Source: Achromobacter arsenitoxydans SY8
GTDB lineage: Bacteria; Pseudomonadota; Gammaproteobacteria; Burkholderiales; Burkholderiaceae_B
Reading direction: 5' to 3'
DNA: 64,000 bases
Assembly: GCF_000236785.1 (NCBI RefSeq)
Contig: NZ_AGUF01000047.1
Location: 1 to 64,000, forward strand
Shown here: positions 53,258 to 62,563 of the stretch, in pieces
Layout of the letters: every line of letters starts with the position of its first letter
How positions within the stretch are numbered: position 1 is the first letter of the stretch
The notes under the pieces: model-generated
Seen by the model: the letters and a program-made list of their open reading frames with translations, nothing else
Database searches by the model: none
Told to the model about the DNA's origin: nothing
Translations under genes and position numbers: made by a program

Positions 53258-54550
53258 ATGAACACTAAGAAGCTGACGCGTTATATCGGCATCGCCATGG
53301 TGCTGGGCATCGTGGTGGGCTATTTCTGCAACAAGTACGCGCAGAACCAGCAGGAGGCGGCGCAGATCGCCTCGTACTTCAGCCTCATCACGGACATCTT
53401 CCTGCGCATGATCAAGATGATCATCGCGCCGCTCGTGTTCGCCACCCTGGTCACCGGCCTGGCCAGCATGAGCGACGCCAGCGCGGTGGGCCGCATCGGC
53501 ATGCGCGCGATGATCTGGTTCATCGCCGCCTCGGCGATCTCGCTGCTGCTGGGCCTGGCGCTGGTCAACATCTTCCAGCCCGGCGCGCACATGAACCTGG
53601 CGATACCGGACACGCACATCACGTCCGGCCTGAAGACGGGCGATTTCACGCTTAAGGCCTTCATCGCGCACGTCTTCCCCAAGAGCATTGCGGAAGCCAT
53701 GGCCAATAACGAGATCCTGCAGATCCTGGTGTTTTCGCTGTTCTTCGGCGCGGCGCTGTCGTTCATCCGCGGCAAGGGCCACAACACCCTCTACAACATG
53801 ATCGACGAGCTGGCCAAGATCATGTTCCGCGTGACCGACTACGTGATGCGCTTTGCCCCGCTGGGCGTGTTCGCCGCCATGGCCGCCGCCATCACCACCG
53901 AAGGCCTGGGCGTGCTGGTCAGCTACGGCAAGCTGATCGGCGAGTTCTACCTGGGCCTGGCCCTGCTGTGGACCATCCTGTTCGCGGTCGGCTACCTGTT
54001 CCTGGGCAAGTCCACGTTCCGCCTGGGCGGCCTGATCAAGGAACCGACCCTGCTGGCCTTCTCGACCGCCAGCAGCGAATCGGCCTATCCCAAGACGATC
54101 GAGGCGCTGGAGCGCTTCGGCGTGTCCAAGCGCATTTCGGGCTTCGTGCTGCCGCTGGGCTATTCGTTCAACCTGGACGGGTCGATGATGTACCAGTCCT
54201 TCGCGGTGCTGTTCATCGCCCAGGCCTACAACATCGAGATGAGCTTCGCGCAGCAGCTGACCCTGCTACTGGTGCTGATGGTGACCAGCAAGGGCATGGC
54301 CGGCGTGGCGCGCGCCTCGCTGGTCGTGGTGGCCGCGACGCTGCCGATGTTCCATCTGCCGGAGGCCGGCCTGCTGCTGATCATGGGCATCGACCAGTTC
54401 TTTGATATGGGGCGCACCGCGACCAACGTGGTGGGCAACAGCCTGGCCACCGCCGTCATCGCGAAGATGGAAGGCAACGAGGAAAGCCTGCCCGCCCAGG
54501 CCGCCGCAGACGAAGCGCCGGCCGCTCCCTCGGCTACCCAGAACGCATAA
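53258..54550 (+). CDS. Dicarboxylate/amino acid:cation symporter (GltP-like)
   Basis: Inner-membrane secondary transporter of 430 residues, SLC1/DAACS family. Eight spans and two re-entrant loops are expected; the marks are AFSTASSESAYPKTIEAL (Ser-rich hairpin 1), GYSFNLDGSMMYQS (the NMDGT-like motif, here NLDGS) and DQFFDMGRTATNVVGNSLAT. TASSESAYPKT is closer to glutamate (GltP) than to C4-dicarboxylate (DctA) carriers. The start at 53258 begins MNTKKLTRYIG; an in-frame ATG at 53165 adds a Cys/Pro-rich stretch unlike a membrane protein. A strong terminator follows. Confidence 0.92.
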   Translation: MNTKKLTRYIGIAMVLGIVVGYFCNKYAQNQQEAAQIASYFSLITDIFLRMIKMIIAPLVFATLVTGLASMSDASAVGRIGMRAMIWFIAASAISLLLGLALVNIFQPGAHMNLAIPDTHITSGLKTGDFTLKAFIAHVFPKSIAEAMANNEILQILVFSLFFGAALSFIRGKGHNTLYNMIDELAKIMFRVTDYVMRFAPLGVFAAMAAAITTEGLGVLVSYGKLIGEFYLGLALLWTILFAVGYLFLGKSTFRLGGLIKEPTLLAFSTASSESAYPKTIEALERFGVSKRISGFVLPLGYSFNLDGSMMYQSFAVLFIAQAYNIEMSFAQQLTLLLVLMVTSKGMAGVARASLVVVAATLPMFHLPEAGLLLIMGIDQFFDMGRTATNVVGNSLATAVIAKMEGNEESLPAQAAADEAPAAPSATQNA

Positions 54551-54552
54551 GA

Positions 54553-54581
54553 AAATCGGGCCGCAACGGCCCGATTTTTTT
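54553..54581 (+). terminator. Rho-independent terminator after the symporter gene
   Basis: Perfect 10-bp stem AAATCGGGCC / GGCCCGATTT, 5-nt loop, run of seven T. Confidence 0.95.
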
Positions 54582-54709
54582 GGCTGGCGACAGGCTTGAC
54601 CGGCGGCAACGTCCGGGCGCAACATAAAAGCCCTTTCTGACCTGCCCGCGCGGCGCGCAAGGGTTGTAGGCGCGATGCGCATGGGCCTTCCCGCCTTGCC
54701 GCGCATGCC

Positions 54710-55099
54710 ATGACACCGCTCTATCTGTCCCGCGCCGCGGCGGCCGCCGCGCTTTGCGCCGGCGCGCTTGCCTCAGCCCCCGCTGCACATGCCTGGACAC
54801 GCATTTCCTGCGACCTTTCCGGCATCGTGGACAGCCTGCCGGCCACGATGCGGCAGTACCGCACCGACGGCACGGAATTGTCCCAGGTCATGTTCAGGCT
54901 GAAGGTAAAGGCCGCGCAAGTTCCGGACGGCGAGCGCGCCGACGGCGACTGCGCCCAACTGGTCAGCCGGGATGTCGACGTGGTGCTGGAAAACGTGGCG
55001 GCCCGCAAGATCCAGAAGGGCAAGCCCCTGAAGGTGCGCTATCGGTATGACGAGTCGCTGGGGCAAAGCCTGGCCACGAAGTACGAGCTGGCCCCGTAG
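54710..55099 (+). CDS. Unrecognised small secreted protein
   Basis: A 129-residue protein with a clear signal peptide (AAAAAALCAGALASAPAAHA, cut near residue 28). The mature part has two Cys (ISCDLSG and GDCAQLV) that could pair, a Lys/Arg-rich middle (KVKAAQVP, AARKIQKGKPLKVRYRY) and the C-terminal YELAP. No family recognised. Codon use looks like the neighbours, and the secretion signal is a good sign that it is real. Function unknown. Confidence 0.65.
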   Translation: MTPLYLSRAAAAAALCAGALASAPAAHAWTRISCDLSGIVDSLPATMRQYRTDGTELSQVMFRLKVKAAQVPDGERADGDCAQLVSRDVDVVLENVAARKIQKGKPLKVRYRYDESLGQSLATKYELAP

Positions 55100-55132
55100 G
55101 GCCAGCCTGCAGACCGCCGGTTCAGGCGTAAG

Positions 55133-55567
55133 TTAATCGTTCACCGAGCACGACACGGGCGCGCCGTCTTCGAATTCGACGTCATAGGTGTGGACGGGAT
55201 CCCACGGCAGCGTGAACCACAGTTCGTAGCCGTCGCCGTCTTCGTCGAACAGCCACAAGGCGCGCAACACGGCTTTTTCGGCCATGGCTTCGGCGGTTTC
55301 TTCCTTGAGGAGCTGGTCGTCTTCGATGCCGAGCTTCTTGTAGTGCTCGTACGAATAGTTGTCGAGCAGGAACTCGGCCGCGGCCAGGATCTGCTCGTCC
55401 AGGTTGTCGATGATGGCCTTGACCACCTTGGACGCGGAACTGTCGGGCTCTTCGCCATCCGTCTGGATCATGACATGGATGGGCGGACGGCCTGCGCCCG
55501 CGGCGACGTTTTCGGCCGCCCACAGATCGGGTTCTTCGAGGTCCTGGGTGAAATTGAATCGTGCCAT
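55133..55567 (-). CDS. Unrecognised acidic cytosolic protein
   Basis: A 144-residue protein rich in Asp and Glu. It opens MARFNFTQDLEEPDLWAAEN, has a helical middle with ILAAAEFLLDNYSYEHYKKLG and a C-terminal strand region with FDEDGDGYELWFTLPWDP followed by FEDGAPVSCSVND. No signal peptide or membrane span. It vaguely recalls small acidic domain-of-unknown-function proteins, but no family is claimed. The start at 55567 begins where acidic, protein-like composition begins. A perfect 10-bp hairpin lies just upstream (55590-55616). Confidence 0.7.
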   Translation of the reverse strand: MARFNFTQDLEEPDLWAAENVAAGAGRPPIHVMIQTDGEEPDSSASKVVKAIIDNLDEQILAAAEFLLDNYSYEHYKKLGIEDDQLLKEETAEAMAEKAVLRALWLFDEDGDGYELWFTLPWDPVHTYDVEFEDGAPVSCSVND

Positions 55568-55589
55568 TTCGGGCTCCGGAAAATGGGAC

Positions 55590-55616
55590 GGCGAGCCGCA
55601 AAAGACGCGGCTCGCC
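55590..55616. terminator. Possible terminator downstream of phnM
   Basis: Perfect 10-bp stem GGCGAGCCGC / GCGGCTCGCC, 7-nt loop. On the leftward transcript the T-run is delayed (CCCATTTT), so it may be weak or may be a leader hairpin of the acidic-protein gene. Confidence 0.5.
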
Positions 55617-55733
55617 TTGGGGCCTGTTAAGCCTTTCCGCCATTTAACCAGATGCAGGCCCCTCCGTCTGTGGCGGGCGACGATGTTTTTGCGCCTAAGC
55701 CATACGCACGTCTTGCCAAACAGGCGCGGCGTG

Positions 55734-56933
55734 TCAGGCGGCCAGACTCTGCGCCGCGTCCGCCCTGCCCTCGCGCGAGCGCAGCGGCGGATAGTGGGCC
55801 GAGAACACCAGCCGGCCCGACGACCACGTATGGCTGACCAGGGGTTGGGCGCCCACCTGGGCCACCGCCACCAGGTCCGCCCGCGCGCCCACCGCGATGC
55901 GGCCGCGGTCCGACAGCCCGCAGGCGTCCGCCGGATTCCGGGTGACCAGCGCGACGGCCTGCGGCAGCGACAGATCCGACTGGGCCTGGGCCGCAAACGC
56001 GGCGGCGATCAGCGTGGACGGCTGGTAGTCGGAACACAGGCAGCTCGCCACGCCGGCGCGGATGGCGTCGATCGCGCGCATGGACCCGCTCTGGCTTTGG
56101 CCGCGCAGCACGTTGGGCGCGCCCAGAATGGTGGGCAGGCCGCAGGAGACCGCCGCACGCGCCGTGTCCAGCGTGATGGGGAATTCGCTCATGCGCACGC
56201 CCAGGTTGCGCATGGTGGCGATGCGGTGGATGGAATCGTCGTCGTGGCTGGCGGTGGGAATGCCGTGCGACTGGGCATGCGACAGCAAGGCCTCCACGCG
56301 CGCGACCGCCCCGTCCCTGGACCGCGCCTTGGAATGCGCCGCCTCTTCGGCCTGCTCGCGGCTCATCGCATGATTGCCCATCATGTACTGCAGATAGGAC
56401 TCCAGCGTCTTGAACTGGCCCTGGCCCGGCGAGTGGTCCATCACCGACAGCAGGTCGACGGCGCCCTCGTCCATCAATAGGCGCAGCACATCGACCGACG
56501 TCTCGTCGGTGACCTCGTAGCGGCAATGGATGCGATTGTCGACCAGACTGTGATCGCGGAAGGCGCGCACCGTGCGCACCACCTGGGCCGCGGTCTGGTT
56601 ATTGCGCACGCCCCATTCGCTGTTGGCGAACGACAGGGCGTGATAGGGCGTGGTGATGCCCGCGGCCGCGTTGCGCCTGTCGACCTGGGCCACCGCGAAG
56701 TCCAGCGGAAACAGCACGCGCGAGCGCGGCTCGGCCTCTTTTTCGATGGCGTCGCAGTGCAGGTCGATCAGGCCAGGCATCAGGGTCTGGCCCTGCAGGT
56801 CAAGCACGCAGTCCGCGCGCGCGCCGTCCGGCTCGATCGCAAGAATGCAGCCATCGCCGATCAGCACGGCGCTGTTTTCCAGCACATGGTCGGCCAGCAC
56901 CACGCGGGCGTTCGTGAGGTAAGTGCTTTGCAT
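55734..56933 (-). CDS. phnM: Alpha-D-ribose 1-methylphosphonate 5-triphosphate diphosphatase PhnM (copy 1)
   Basis: Removes pyrophosphate from the nucleoside-derived phosphonate triphosphate before C-P bond cleavage. 399 residues, amidohydrolase fold. LMPGLIDLHCDAIEKEAEPR holds the first metal ligands, VMDHSPGQGQF is the canonical PhnM block, and TASHDDDSIHR and APNVLRGQSQSG complete the site. Last gene of phnGHIJKLM, 2 nt after phnL. A second, diverged copy is at 62564. Confidence 0.95.
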   Translation of the reverse strand: MQSTYLTNARVVLADHVLENSAVLIGDGCILAIEPDGARADCVLDLQGQTLMPGLIDLHCDAIEKEAEPRSRVLFPLDFAVAQVDRRNAAAGITTPYHALSFANSEWGVRNNQTAAQVVRTVRAFRDHSLVDNRIHCRYEVTDETSVDVLRLLMDEGAVDLLSVMDHSPGQGQFKTLESYLQYMMGNHAMSREQAEEAAHSKARSRDGAVARVEALLSHAQSHGIPTASHDDDSIHRIATMRNLGVRMSEFPITLDTARAAVSCGLPTILGAPNVLRGQSQSGSMRAIDAIRAGVASCLCSDYQPSTLIAAAFAAQAQSDLSLPQAVALVTRNPADACGLSDRGRIAVGARADLVAVAQVGAQPLVSHTWSSGRLVFSAHYPPLRSREGRADAAQSLAA

Positions 56934-56935
56934 GA

Positions 56936-57655
56936 TTACTCCATGTCGGCCGTGGCCGGCAGCGCCGGCCGCAGCGCAAGCGTCTGGGTGGCGACGGCGT
57001 CGCGCACCTGCGCGTCGTGGAAGATGCCCAGAAGGCAGCGGCCGGCGGCCAGGGCCTCGTGGATGAGTTCGATTACCACCTGCCGGTTGTCCGCGTCCAG
57101 CGACGCCGTGGGTTCATCCAGCAGCAGAATCGGATGCCCAGCGATGAAGCCGCGCGCGATGTTGACGCGCTGCTGCTCGCCGCCGGAAAAGGTGGCGGGC
57201 GCCAGTCCCCACAGCCGGGGCGGCACGTTCAGGCGCCGCAACAGGGCGGCGGCGCGCTCGCGCGCCGCTTCGCCTTCCACGCCCGCCATGCGCAGCGGTT
57301 CGGCCACTACCTCCAGCGCGGATACCCGCGGTATCACCCGCAGAAACTGGCTGACGTAACCGATGACATCGCGGCGCAGCGCCAGGATGCGCTGCTCGGG
57401 CGCGCCCACCATTTCGACCCATTGATCCGCGGCGCGCACGCGGATGCTGCCTTCGGTCGCCAGGTAATTGCCATACAGGCAGCGCAGCAGCGTGCTCTTG
57501 CCCGTGCCCGACGGTCCCGCCAGCACCAGGCAGTCGCCCGCGCCCGCGTCGAAATCGACGGCGTCCAGCACGGGCAGGCGCATGCCGCCCTGGTTGTGCA
57601 GGGTGAACATCTTTCCGAGGCCCCGCACCTCGATCATGGTTTTCGTCGCGCTCAT
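56936..57655 (-). CDS. phnL: C-P lyase complex ATP-binding protein PhnL
   Basis: ABC-type ATPase of 239 residues belonging to the C-P lyase machinery, not to transport. Walker [10 protein letters not shown] near residue 43, signature [15 protein letters not shown], Walker [39 protein letters not shown] is PhnL-typical. It starts 2 nt after phnK ends. Confidence 0.95.
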   Translation of the reverse strand: MSATKTMIEVRGLGKMFTLHNQGGMRLPVLDAVDFDAGAGDCLVLAGPSGTGKSTLLRCLYGNYLATEGSIRVRAADQWVEMVGAPEQRILALRRDVIGYVSQFLRVIPRVSALEVVAEPLRMAGVEGEAARERAAALLRRLNVPPRLWGLAPATFSGGEQQRVNIARGFIAGHPILLLDEPTASLDADNRQVVIELIHEALAAGRCLLGIFHDAQVRDAVATQTLALRPALPATADME

Positions 57656-57657
57656 GC

Positions 57658-58443
57658 TCAGCTCTGCAAGATGGAAGACACCAGCAACTGGGTGTAGGGA
57701 TGCTGCGGATCGTCGAGTATCTGGTCGGTCAGCCCGCTTTCGACGACGCGGCCGCCCCGCATCACCAAGGTGCGGTGCGCCAGCAGCCGCGCCACGGCCA
57801 GGTCGTGCGTCACGACGATGGCGGCCAGCCCCAGGTCGGTCACGAGCTGGCGCAGCAGGTCCAGCAGCCGCGCCTGCACCGAGACGTCCAGGGATGCGGT
57901 GGGCTCGTCCATGAACACCAGCCGCGGATGCGTTACGAGGTTGCGGGCAATCTGCAGGCGCTGCTGCATGCCGCCCGAGAAAGACACGGGCGTGTCGTCC
58001 AACCGGCCTGCGTCGATTTCCATCTTGTGCAGCCAGTTGCCCGCTGTCTCGCGCAGGTCGCCGTAGTGCCGCTCGCCAACGGCCATCAGCCGCTCCGCGA
58101 TGTTGGCGCCCGCGCTGACCTGCATGCGCAGGCCGTCGCGGGCGTTCTGGCGCACAAAGCCCCAGTCGGTCCGGGACAGGAGGCGCAGGCGCGCGCCCTG
58201 CAGCGCGGCCAGGTCGATGAAACCCTGGTCGCGCGTGTCGTACCAGACGCTGCCCGCGTCCGGCATGGTCTGATGCGACACCGCCGACAACAGCGTGCTC
58301 TTGCCGGAGCCGGACTCGCCGACCACGCACAGCACTTCGCCAGGGTAGAGGTCGAAGCTGACGTCGCGGCAGCCATGCGTGCCGTCCCAGGTGCGCGTAA
58401 CGTTGCGCACGGACAGCAAGGGTTGAAGGGTGTGGGCGGTCAT
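57658..58443 (-). CDS. phnK: C-P lyase complex ATP-binding protein PhnK
   Basis: ABC-type ATPase of 261 residues that docks on the PhnGHIJ core. Walker [16 protein letters not shown] near residue 39, signature [15 protein letters not shown], Walker [14 protein letters not shown] and the oligopeptide-like [12 protein letters not shown] end. [24 protein letters not shown] is PhnK-typical. It overlaps phnJ by 4 nt. Confidence 0.95.
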   Translation of the reverse strand: MTAHTLQPLLSVRNVTRTWDGTHGCRDVSFDLYPGEVLCVVGESGSGKSTLLSAVSHQTMPDAGSVWYDTRDQGFIDLAALQGARLRLLSRTDWGFVRQNARDGLRMQVSAGANIAERLMAVGERHYGDLRETAGNWLHKMEIDAGRLDDTPVSFSGGMQQRLQIARNLVTHPRLVFMDEPTASLDVSVQARLLDLLRQLVTDLGLAAIVVTHDLAVARLLAHRTLVMRGGRVVESGLTDQILDDPQHPYTQLLVSSILQS

Positions 58444-59321
58444 GCGGCGGCCTCGCTATCGCGCATCTGCGCCTGGCGGTGATTGCAGTATTCGGTATCG
58501 GAGCAGACGAAGCGGCGCGTGCCGGCGTCGTCCAGGATGATCTCGTCCAGGTAGCTGTCGTCCGATCCGCACAGGTCGCAGCATTCGGTCCACTTTTCCA
58601 CCGTGAAGGGATGGTCCTCGAAATCCAGGCTCTTGACGCGGGTGTAGGGCGGGACCGCGTAGACGCGCTTCTCGCGGCCGGCGCCGAACAGCATCAGGGC
58701 CGGGCTGTGGTCGAGCTTGGGATTGTCGAACTTGGGGATGGGCGACGGCCGCATCATGTAGCGGTCGTTCACGATCACGGGGTAGTCGTAGGTCGTGGCG
58801 ATGTGCCCGTGCTGCGCGATGTCTTCGTACAGCTTGACATGCATGCCGCCGTACTCGGCCAGCGCATGCATGGTGCGGGTCTCGGTCTCGCTGGGTTCGA
58901 GCCACCGCAGCGGCTCGGGGATCGGCACCTGGAACACCATCACCTGCCCTTCCGCCAGGGGCGTCTCGGGGATACGGTGGCGCGTCTGCACGATGGTGGC
59001 CTCGGGCGTGGACTCCGTCGTCGCCACGCCCGTCACGCGGCCGAAGAAGCGGCGGATGCTGATGGCGTTAGTGGTGTCGTCCGAGCCCTGGTCAATAACC
59101 TTCAGGACATCGTCGCGGCCGATGATGGAGGCGGTGACCTGGATGCCGCCCGTGCCCCAGCCGTAAGGCAGGGGCATTTCGCGGCTGCCGAACGGCACCT
59201 GGTAGCCGGGGATGGCCACGGCCTTGAGCAAGGCGCGGCGCAGCATGCGCTTGGTGGATTCGTCCAGGTACGCGTAGTTGTAGTGGTCGTCGCGTTCGAC
59301 CGTTGCGTTCGGCATCGTCAT
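58440..59321 (-). CDS. phnJ: Alpha-D-ribose 1-methylphosphonate 5-phosphate C-P lyase PhnJ
   Basis: Radical-SAM enzyme that breaks the carbon-phosphorus bond. 293 residues. The cysteines lie near the C-terminus: [19 protein letters not shown] then [13 protein letters not shown], matching the C-x2-C-x21-C-x5-C arrangement of Phn[30 protein letters not shown] is the N-terminal signature. The start at 59321 gives an ATGA overlap with phnI. All expected residues are present, so the lyase should be active. Confidence 0.97.
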   Translation of the reverse strand: MTMPNATVERDDHYNYAYLDESTKRMLRRALLKAVAIPGYQVPFGSREMPLPYGWGTGGIQVTASIIGRDDVLKVIDQGSDDTTNAISIRRFFGRVTGVATTESTPEATIVQTRHRIPETPLAEGQVMVFQVPIPEPLRWLEPSETETRTMHALAEYGGMHVKLYEDIAQHGHIATTYDYPVIVNDRYMMRPSPIPKFDNPKLDHSPALMLFGAGREKRVYAVPPYTRVKSLDFEDHPFTVEKWTECCDLCGSDDSYLDEIILDDAGTRRFVCSDTEYCNHRQAQMRDSEAAA

Positions 59322-60448
59322 GGGGCAACCGCCTCGTCCATCAGATCGTTGTTCGCGGAATCGGGCGCGGCGCTTTCCTGCGCCCCGCGTTCGGCGCGCA
59401 TGCGGCGCAGCAGTTCCAGGTTGGCCTGGAAGTCCACGTAGTGCGGCAGCTTCAAGTGCTGCACGAAACCCGAGGCCTCGACGTTGTCGCTGTGGTACAG
59501 CACGAACTCGTGGTCGTTGGCCGGGGAGTCGGCGCGCTCGCCCAGGTCGCGCGCTTTCAGGGCCCGGTCCACCAGCGCCATCGACATGGCTTTTCTTTCG
59601 CCATACCCAAAGGCCAGCCCATAGCCGCGCGTGAACTTCGGCCCTTCGTCGGCATTGCCGGCGAACTGGCTGACCATCTGGCATTCCGTGATGTCCAGTT
59701 CGCCGATGGTGACGGCAAAGCCCAGCTCTTCGATGTGCATTTCCACCTCCAGCGAGCCGTAGCGGATTTCGGCCGCGAAGGGATGCGTGTTGCCGTAGCC
59801 GCGCTGCGTGGAATAGCCCATGGACAACAGAAAGCCCTCGTCGGCGCGCGCCAGGTTCTGCAGCCGGGCGGCCCGCGTGGCGGGAAAGTCCAGCGGCTGG
59901 CGCGTCAGGTCGAAGGGTTCCGGATCGCCCTCGGGCACAGGTTCCGCGTCGATCAGTTCGTCCCGCGCCAAAAGGTCGGTCACGCGCGGCATGGCGCTGT
60001 CCAGCCTGTCGCTGCCCGCCGGCAGGGCGTCGGCCTCGCGGCCGGCTTCCAGCGTGAAATCCAGCAGGCGCTGCGTGTAGTCGTAGGTCGGGCCCAGGAT
60101 CTGCCCGCCCGGCACGTCCTTGAACGTGGACGAGATGCGCCGTTGCAGGCGCATGCGGCCCGTGTCGATCGGCTGCGTGTAGCCATAGCGCGACAGCGTG
60201 GTGCGATAGGCCCGCAGCAGGAAGACCGCTTCGATCAGATCGCCGGCCGCCTGCTTGATGGCCAGCGCGGCCAGTTGCGGGTCGTACAGCGAGCCCTCCG
60301 CCATGACGCGCGACACCGCCAGCGGCATCTGCTCGCGGATCTGCTCGACGCTCAGCTCGGGCAGTTCGCGGTCGCCCCGCCGGTAGTCGTCCAGCATGCG
60401 ATAGGAATTCAGGATGGCGCGTTCGCCTCCCTTGACGGCCACGTACAT
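59318..60448 (-). CDS. phnI: C-P lyase complex core protein PhnI
   Basis: Core subunit with nucleosidase activity that attaches the phosphonate to ribose in the presence of PhnGHL. 376 residues. MYVAVKGGERAILNSYRMLDDYR and RYGYTQPIDTGRMRLQRRIS are characteristic; ARADEGFLLSMGYSTQRGYG and VGELDITECQMVSQF-like blocks follow in the middle. It starts 1 nt after phnH ends. Confidence 0.96.
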   Translation of the reverse strand: MYVAVKGGERAILNSYRMLDDYRRGDRELPELSVEQIREQMPLAVSRVMAEGSLYDPQLAALAIKQAAGDLIEAVFLLRAYRTTLSRYGYTQPIDTGRMRLQRRISSTFKDVPGGQILGPTYDYTQRLLDFTLEAGREADALPAGSDRLDSAMPRVTDLLARDELIDAEPVPEGDPEPFDLTRQPLDFPATRAARLQNLARADEGFLLSMGYSTQRGYGNTHPFAAEIRYGSLEVEMHIEELGFAVTIGELDITECQMVSQFAGNADEGPKFTRGYGLAFGYGERKAMSMALVDRALKARDLGERADSPANDHEFVLYHSDNVEASGFVQHLKLPHYVDFQANLELLRRMRAERGAQESAAPDSANNDLMDEAVAP

Positions 60449-60449
60449 G

Positions 60450-61067
60450 TCAGCTCTCCACGCGCGTGCTGCGAGGCAGCCCGCAAATCCGCCGGTCCTG
60501 CGTCAGGAAGACGTCGACGCCCAGCGGGAACCGTTGATGGTTGAGGCGCCATTCGCGCCAGAATCCGTCCGGCAGTCCGCCGGCTCGCAGCGTCTGTCGG
60601 GTCTGGATGCCGGGCCCCGACAGCGCGACGGGGTCTCCGTCCGACAGCGACGCGACTTCGATCAGCAAGGTGGTCGACAAATCGGGATAGGCGGGGTCGC
60701 CGGGGTGGCAGGCCGACAGCGCGGGCGCGGCCAGGCCGGCGGGCACGGCGGCGAAGCGCGCCAGCGAGGGCGACGGCACGATGGGGCAGCCGCAGTGAAA
60801 GCGCAGGAATGCGATCGCATCGCCGCTCGCGCCCTGCGGCAGCCACAGCGGCGTATCCACATCCACCAGCGTCAGCAGCAGCGCGGTCATTGCCGGGGAC
60901 AGTCCCTCGGGCACGCCGCAGCCGGCCATGATGTCGCGCACGCGGCCCGGATGGGCCAGCGAATCGAGCGCCGCGCGGAACGTGGCCTGCGCGTCGTGGC
61001 CGGGGTCCGCGAAACCGGGCAGTAGCCCGCGGCTGGCGGCCGGGGCGGCAAGTGTTTCGTGTGGCAT
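60450..61067 (-). CDS. phnH: C-P lyase complex core protein PhnH
   Basis: Core subunit of 205 residues. LLPGFADPGHDAQATFRAALDSLAHPGRV is the standard N-terminal block; LLLTLVDVDTPLWLP and FLRFHCGCPIV follow. Structural role in the PhnGHIJ complex. It begins 1 nt after phnG ends. Confidence 0.95.
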   Translation of the reverse strand: MPHETLAAPAASRGLLPGFADPGHDAQATFRAALDSLAHPGRVRDIMAGCGVPEGLSPAMTALLLTLVDVDTPLWLPQGASGDAIAFLRFHCGCPIVPSPSLARFAAVPAGLAAPALSACHPGDPAYPDLSTTLLIEVASLSDGDPVALSGPGIQTRQTLRAGGLPDGFWREWRLNHQRFPLGVDVFLTQDRRICGLPRSTRVES

Positions 61068-61068
61068 G

Positions 61069-61539
61069 TCAGTCCTCGCCTCGCACCATCGTGAAAAACT
61101 CCACCTTGGTCTGGGCCGCCACGCGCGCCTGGCGTTCGGCCCTTTCCGCGTGCTGGCGCGCCAGCGGCTGGATCAGGTGCGCCTGCACGGTCTCGTGCCA
61201 GTCCGGCAACTGCAGCAGCGCGTCGGCGATCGCGGCCTGCTCGGCGTGCCGCAGGGAACGGCCCTGTACGTAGGACACGCCGACCACGCCGTCGTCCATG
61301 GTCACGGCGCAACGTGTCACGGTCATTTCGCCCAGATTGAACCGGGCGCCGGTGCCGCCGCTGCGGGCGCGCACCATGGCCATGCCCGTCTGGGCGGGCC
61401 GCAGCGTCCGATGGGGCGGCAGCCCGCCCAGTGCGCCGAACGCCCCGTCCAGCGCGGCCGGATCGGCCAGCGCCAGCACGCGCATCCAGGCCGCTCGCCG
61501 CGCGTTCGCCGCAGCCTGCCCTGCTTGTGAGTGATCCAT
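61069..61539 (-). CDS. phnG: C-P lyase complex core protein PhnG
   Basis: First gene of the C-P lyase operon, 156 residues. RAAWMRVLALADPAALDGAF and LRPAQTGMAMVRARSGGTGARFNLGEMTVTRC are the family blocks; VSYVQGRSLRHAEQAAIADALLQ is near the C-terminus. AGAGGAAAT precedes the ATG at 61539. The promoter region upstream carries a palindrome likely bound by PhnF. Confidence 0.95.
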   Translation of the reverse strand: MDHSQAGQAAANARRAAWMRVLALADPAALDGAFGALGGLPPHRTLRPAQTGMAMVRARSGGTGARFNLGEMTVTRCAVTMDDGVVGVSYVQGRSLRHAEQAAIADALLQLPDWHETVQAHLIQPLARQHAERAERQARVAAQTKVEFFTMVRGED

Positions 61540-61551
61540 ATTTCCTCTACA

Positions 61552-61561
61552 CGTCTAGACG
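61552..61561. promoter_or_regulatory. Putative PhnF operator at the phnG promoter
   Basis: Perfect 10-bp palindrome CGTCTAGACG located where the phnG transcript would begin, 9 nt downstream of the predicted -10. TCTAGAC recurs in front of the second phnM. Confidence 0.6.
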
Positions 61562-61570
61562 ACCGGATGG

Positions 61571-61599
61571 AGTATGATCGCTTCAGATCGGAAGTTCAA
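61571..61599 (-). promoter_or_regulatory. Predicted promoter of phnGHIJKLM
   Basis: On the complement: TTGAAC (61599-61594), 17-nt spacer, CATACT (61576-61571). Each hexamer matches four consensus positions. Confidence 0.5.
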
Positions 61600-61724
61600 C
61601 AGCCGGGCGTGAACTTTTGATGACAGTTGCAGCGTCGCGCGCAGCGCCTATCCCGCGGCCGCCACATGATGCACAATCACGGCCAAATGTTCATGAACTT
61701 GATGTGACAGCACGAGCGCACCCT

Positions 61725-62447
61725 ATGGTTGAAAGAGGTTCCGGCATCGCCGTCTGGCGGCAAATCGGCGAATCGCTTGCGGACGACATCCGCAACAAGC
61801 TCTACGCGGCGGGCGAACAGCTGCCGTCCGAACCGGAGCTGGCCGCCAAGTTCTCGGTCAACCGCCACACGATCCGGCGCGCCATGGGCGAACTGGAGCA
61901 AAGCGGCCTGGTCCGGATCGAACAGGGGCGCGGCACGTTCGTGCAGGAACACGCGATCGACTACGCCATCGGCAAGCGCACGCGCTTTTCCGAAAACCTG
62001 CGCAGCCAGGGCGTGCTGGGCCATCTGGAAGCCCTGGGCAGCCAGACCCTGCGCGCCGCCGAAATCGCCAAGCACCTGGGCCTGTCCCGCAGTGCGCCGC
62101 TGCTGCGCGTCCAGATGGTGGGCAAGGCCGAAAACCGCAACATCAGCGCCTCGGAGCATTACTTCGATGAAAAGCGCTTTCCCGATTTCGCCGAGCGCAT
62201 CGCGGCGCTGCACTCGGTTTCCAAGGTCTACGCGCACTACGGTATCGGCGACTACACGCGCAAGTGGTCGCGCATCACCGCCGCCCTGCCCTCGCCCGAG
62301 GTCGCCCGCCTGCTGGGTCAGCCCAAGACCCGGCCTATCCTGCAGGTAGAGGCCCTGAACGTGGACCAGGACGGCGCGCCGTTGCAATACAGCATCACCC
62401 GTTTTGTCGGCGACCTGGTCCAGCTGATGGTGGCGGACGACGCCTGA
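61725..62447 (+). CDS. phnF: Phosphonate utilisation regulator PhnF (GntR/HutC family)
   Basis: Repressor of 240 residues, the same size as E. coli PhnF. The winged helix is at LYAAGEQLPSEPELAAKFSVNRHTIRRAMGELEQSG (residues 24-60); the UTRA ligand domain follows, with AENRNISASEHYFDEKRF and VEALNVDQDGAPLQYSITRF. Start at ATG 61725 is chosen by length and homology; the ribosome site is weak, and an upstream in-frame start at 61617 would add an unrelated Pro-rich stretch. It is divergent from phnG and 117 nt before the second phnM. Confidence 0.92.
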   Translation: MVERGSGIAVWRQIGESLADDIRNKLYAAGEQLPSEPELAAKFSVNRHTIRRAMGELEQSGLVRIEQGRGTFVQEHAIDYAIGKRTRFSENLRSQGVLGHLEALGSQTLRAAEIAKHLGLSRSAPLLRVQMVGKAENRNISASEHYFDEKRFPDFAERIAALHSVSKVYAHYGIGDYTRKWSRITAALPSPEVARLLGQPKTRPILQVEALNVDQDGAPLQYSITRFVGDLVQLMVADDA

Positions 62448-62520
62448 TTTCCACATGGCGCCGCCCGGCCCGATCGCGGCATGGCGGCGCCCGAACGACA
62501 TTCGGCAAGCCGACTAACTC

Positions 62521-62530
62521 ATCTAGACAT
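62521..62530. promoter_or_regulatory. Putative PhnF half-palindrome before the second phnM
   Basis: ATCTAGACAT shares TCTAGAC with the phnG site and lies just upstream of a -10-like TGTAAT (62536-62541). It is a weaker dyad than the phnG site. Confidence 0.45.
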
Positions 62531-62563
62531 CTGGTTGTAATGCAAAATAGATAACGTCACGCC

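Noticed and set aside
61693-61710. A Pho-box-like sequence on the complement before phnG (CTGTCAC-N4-AGTTCAT).
   Set aside because: Only the first half matches well, and it lies about 95 nt upstream of the predicted -35, too far for PhoB activation.
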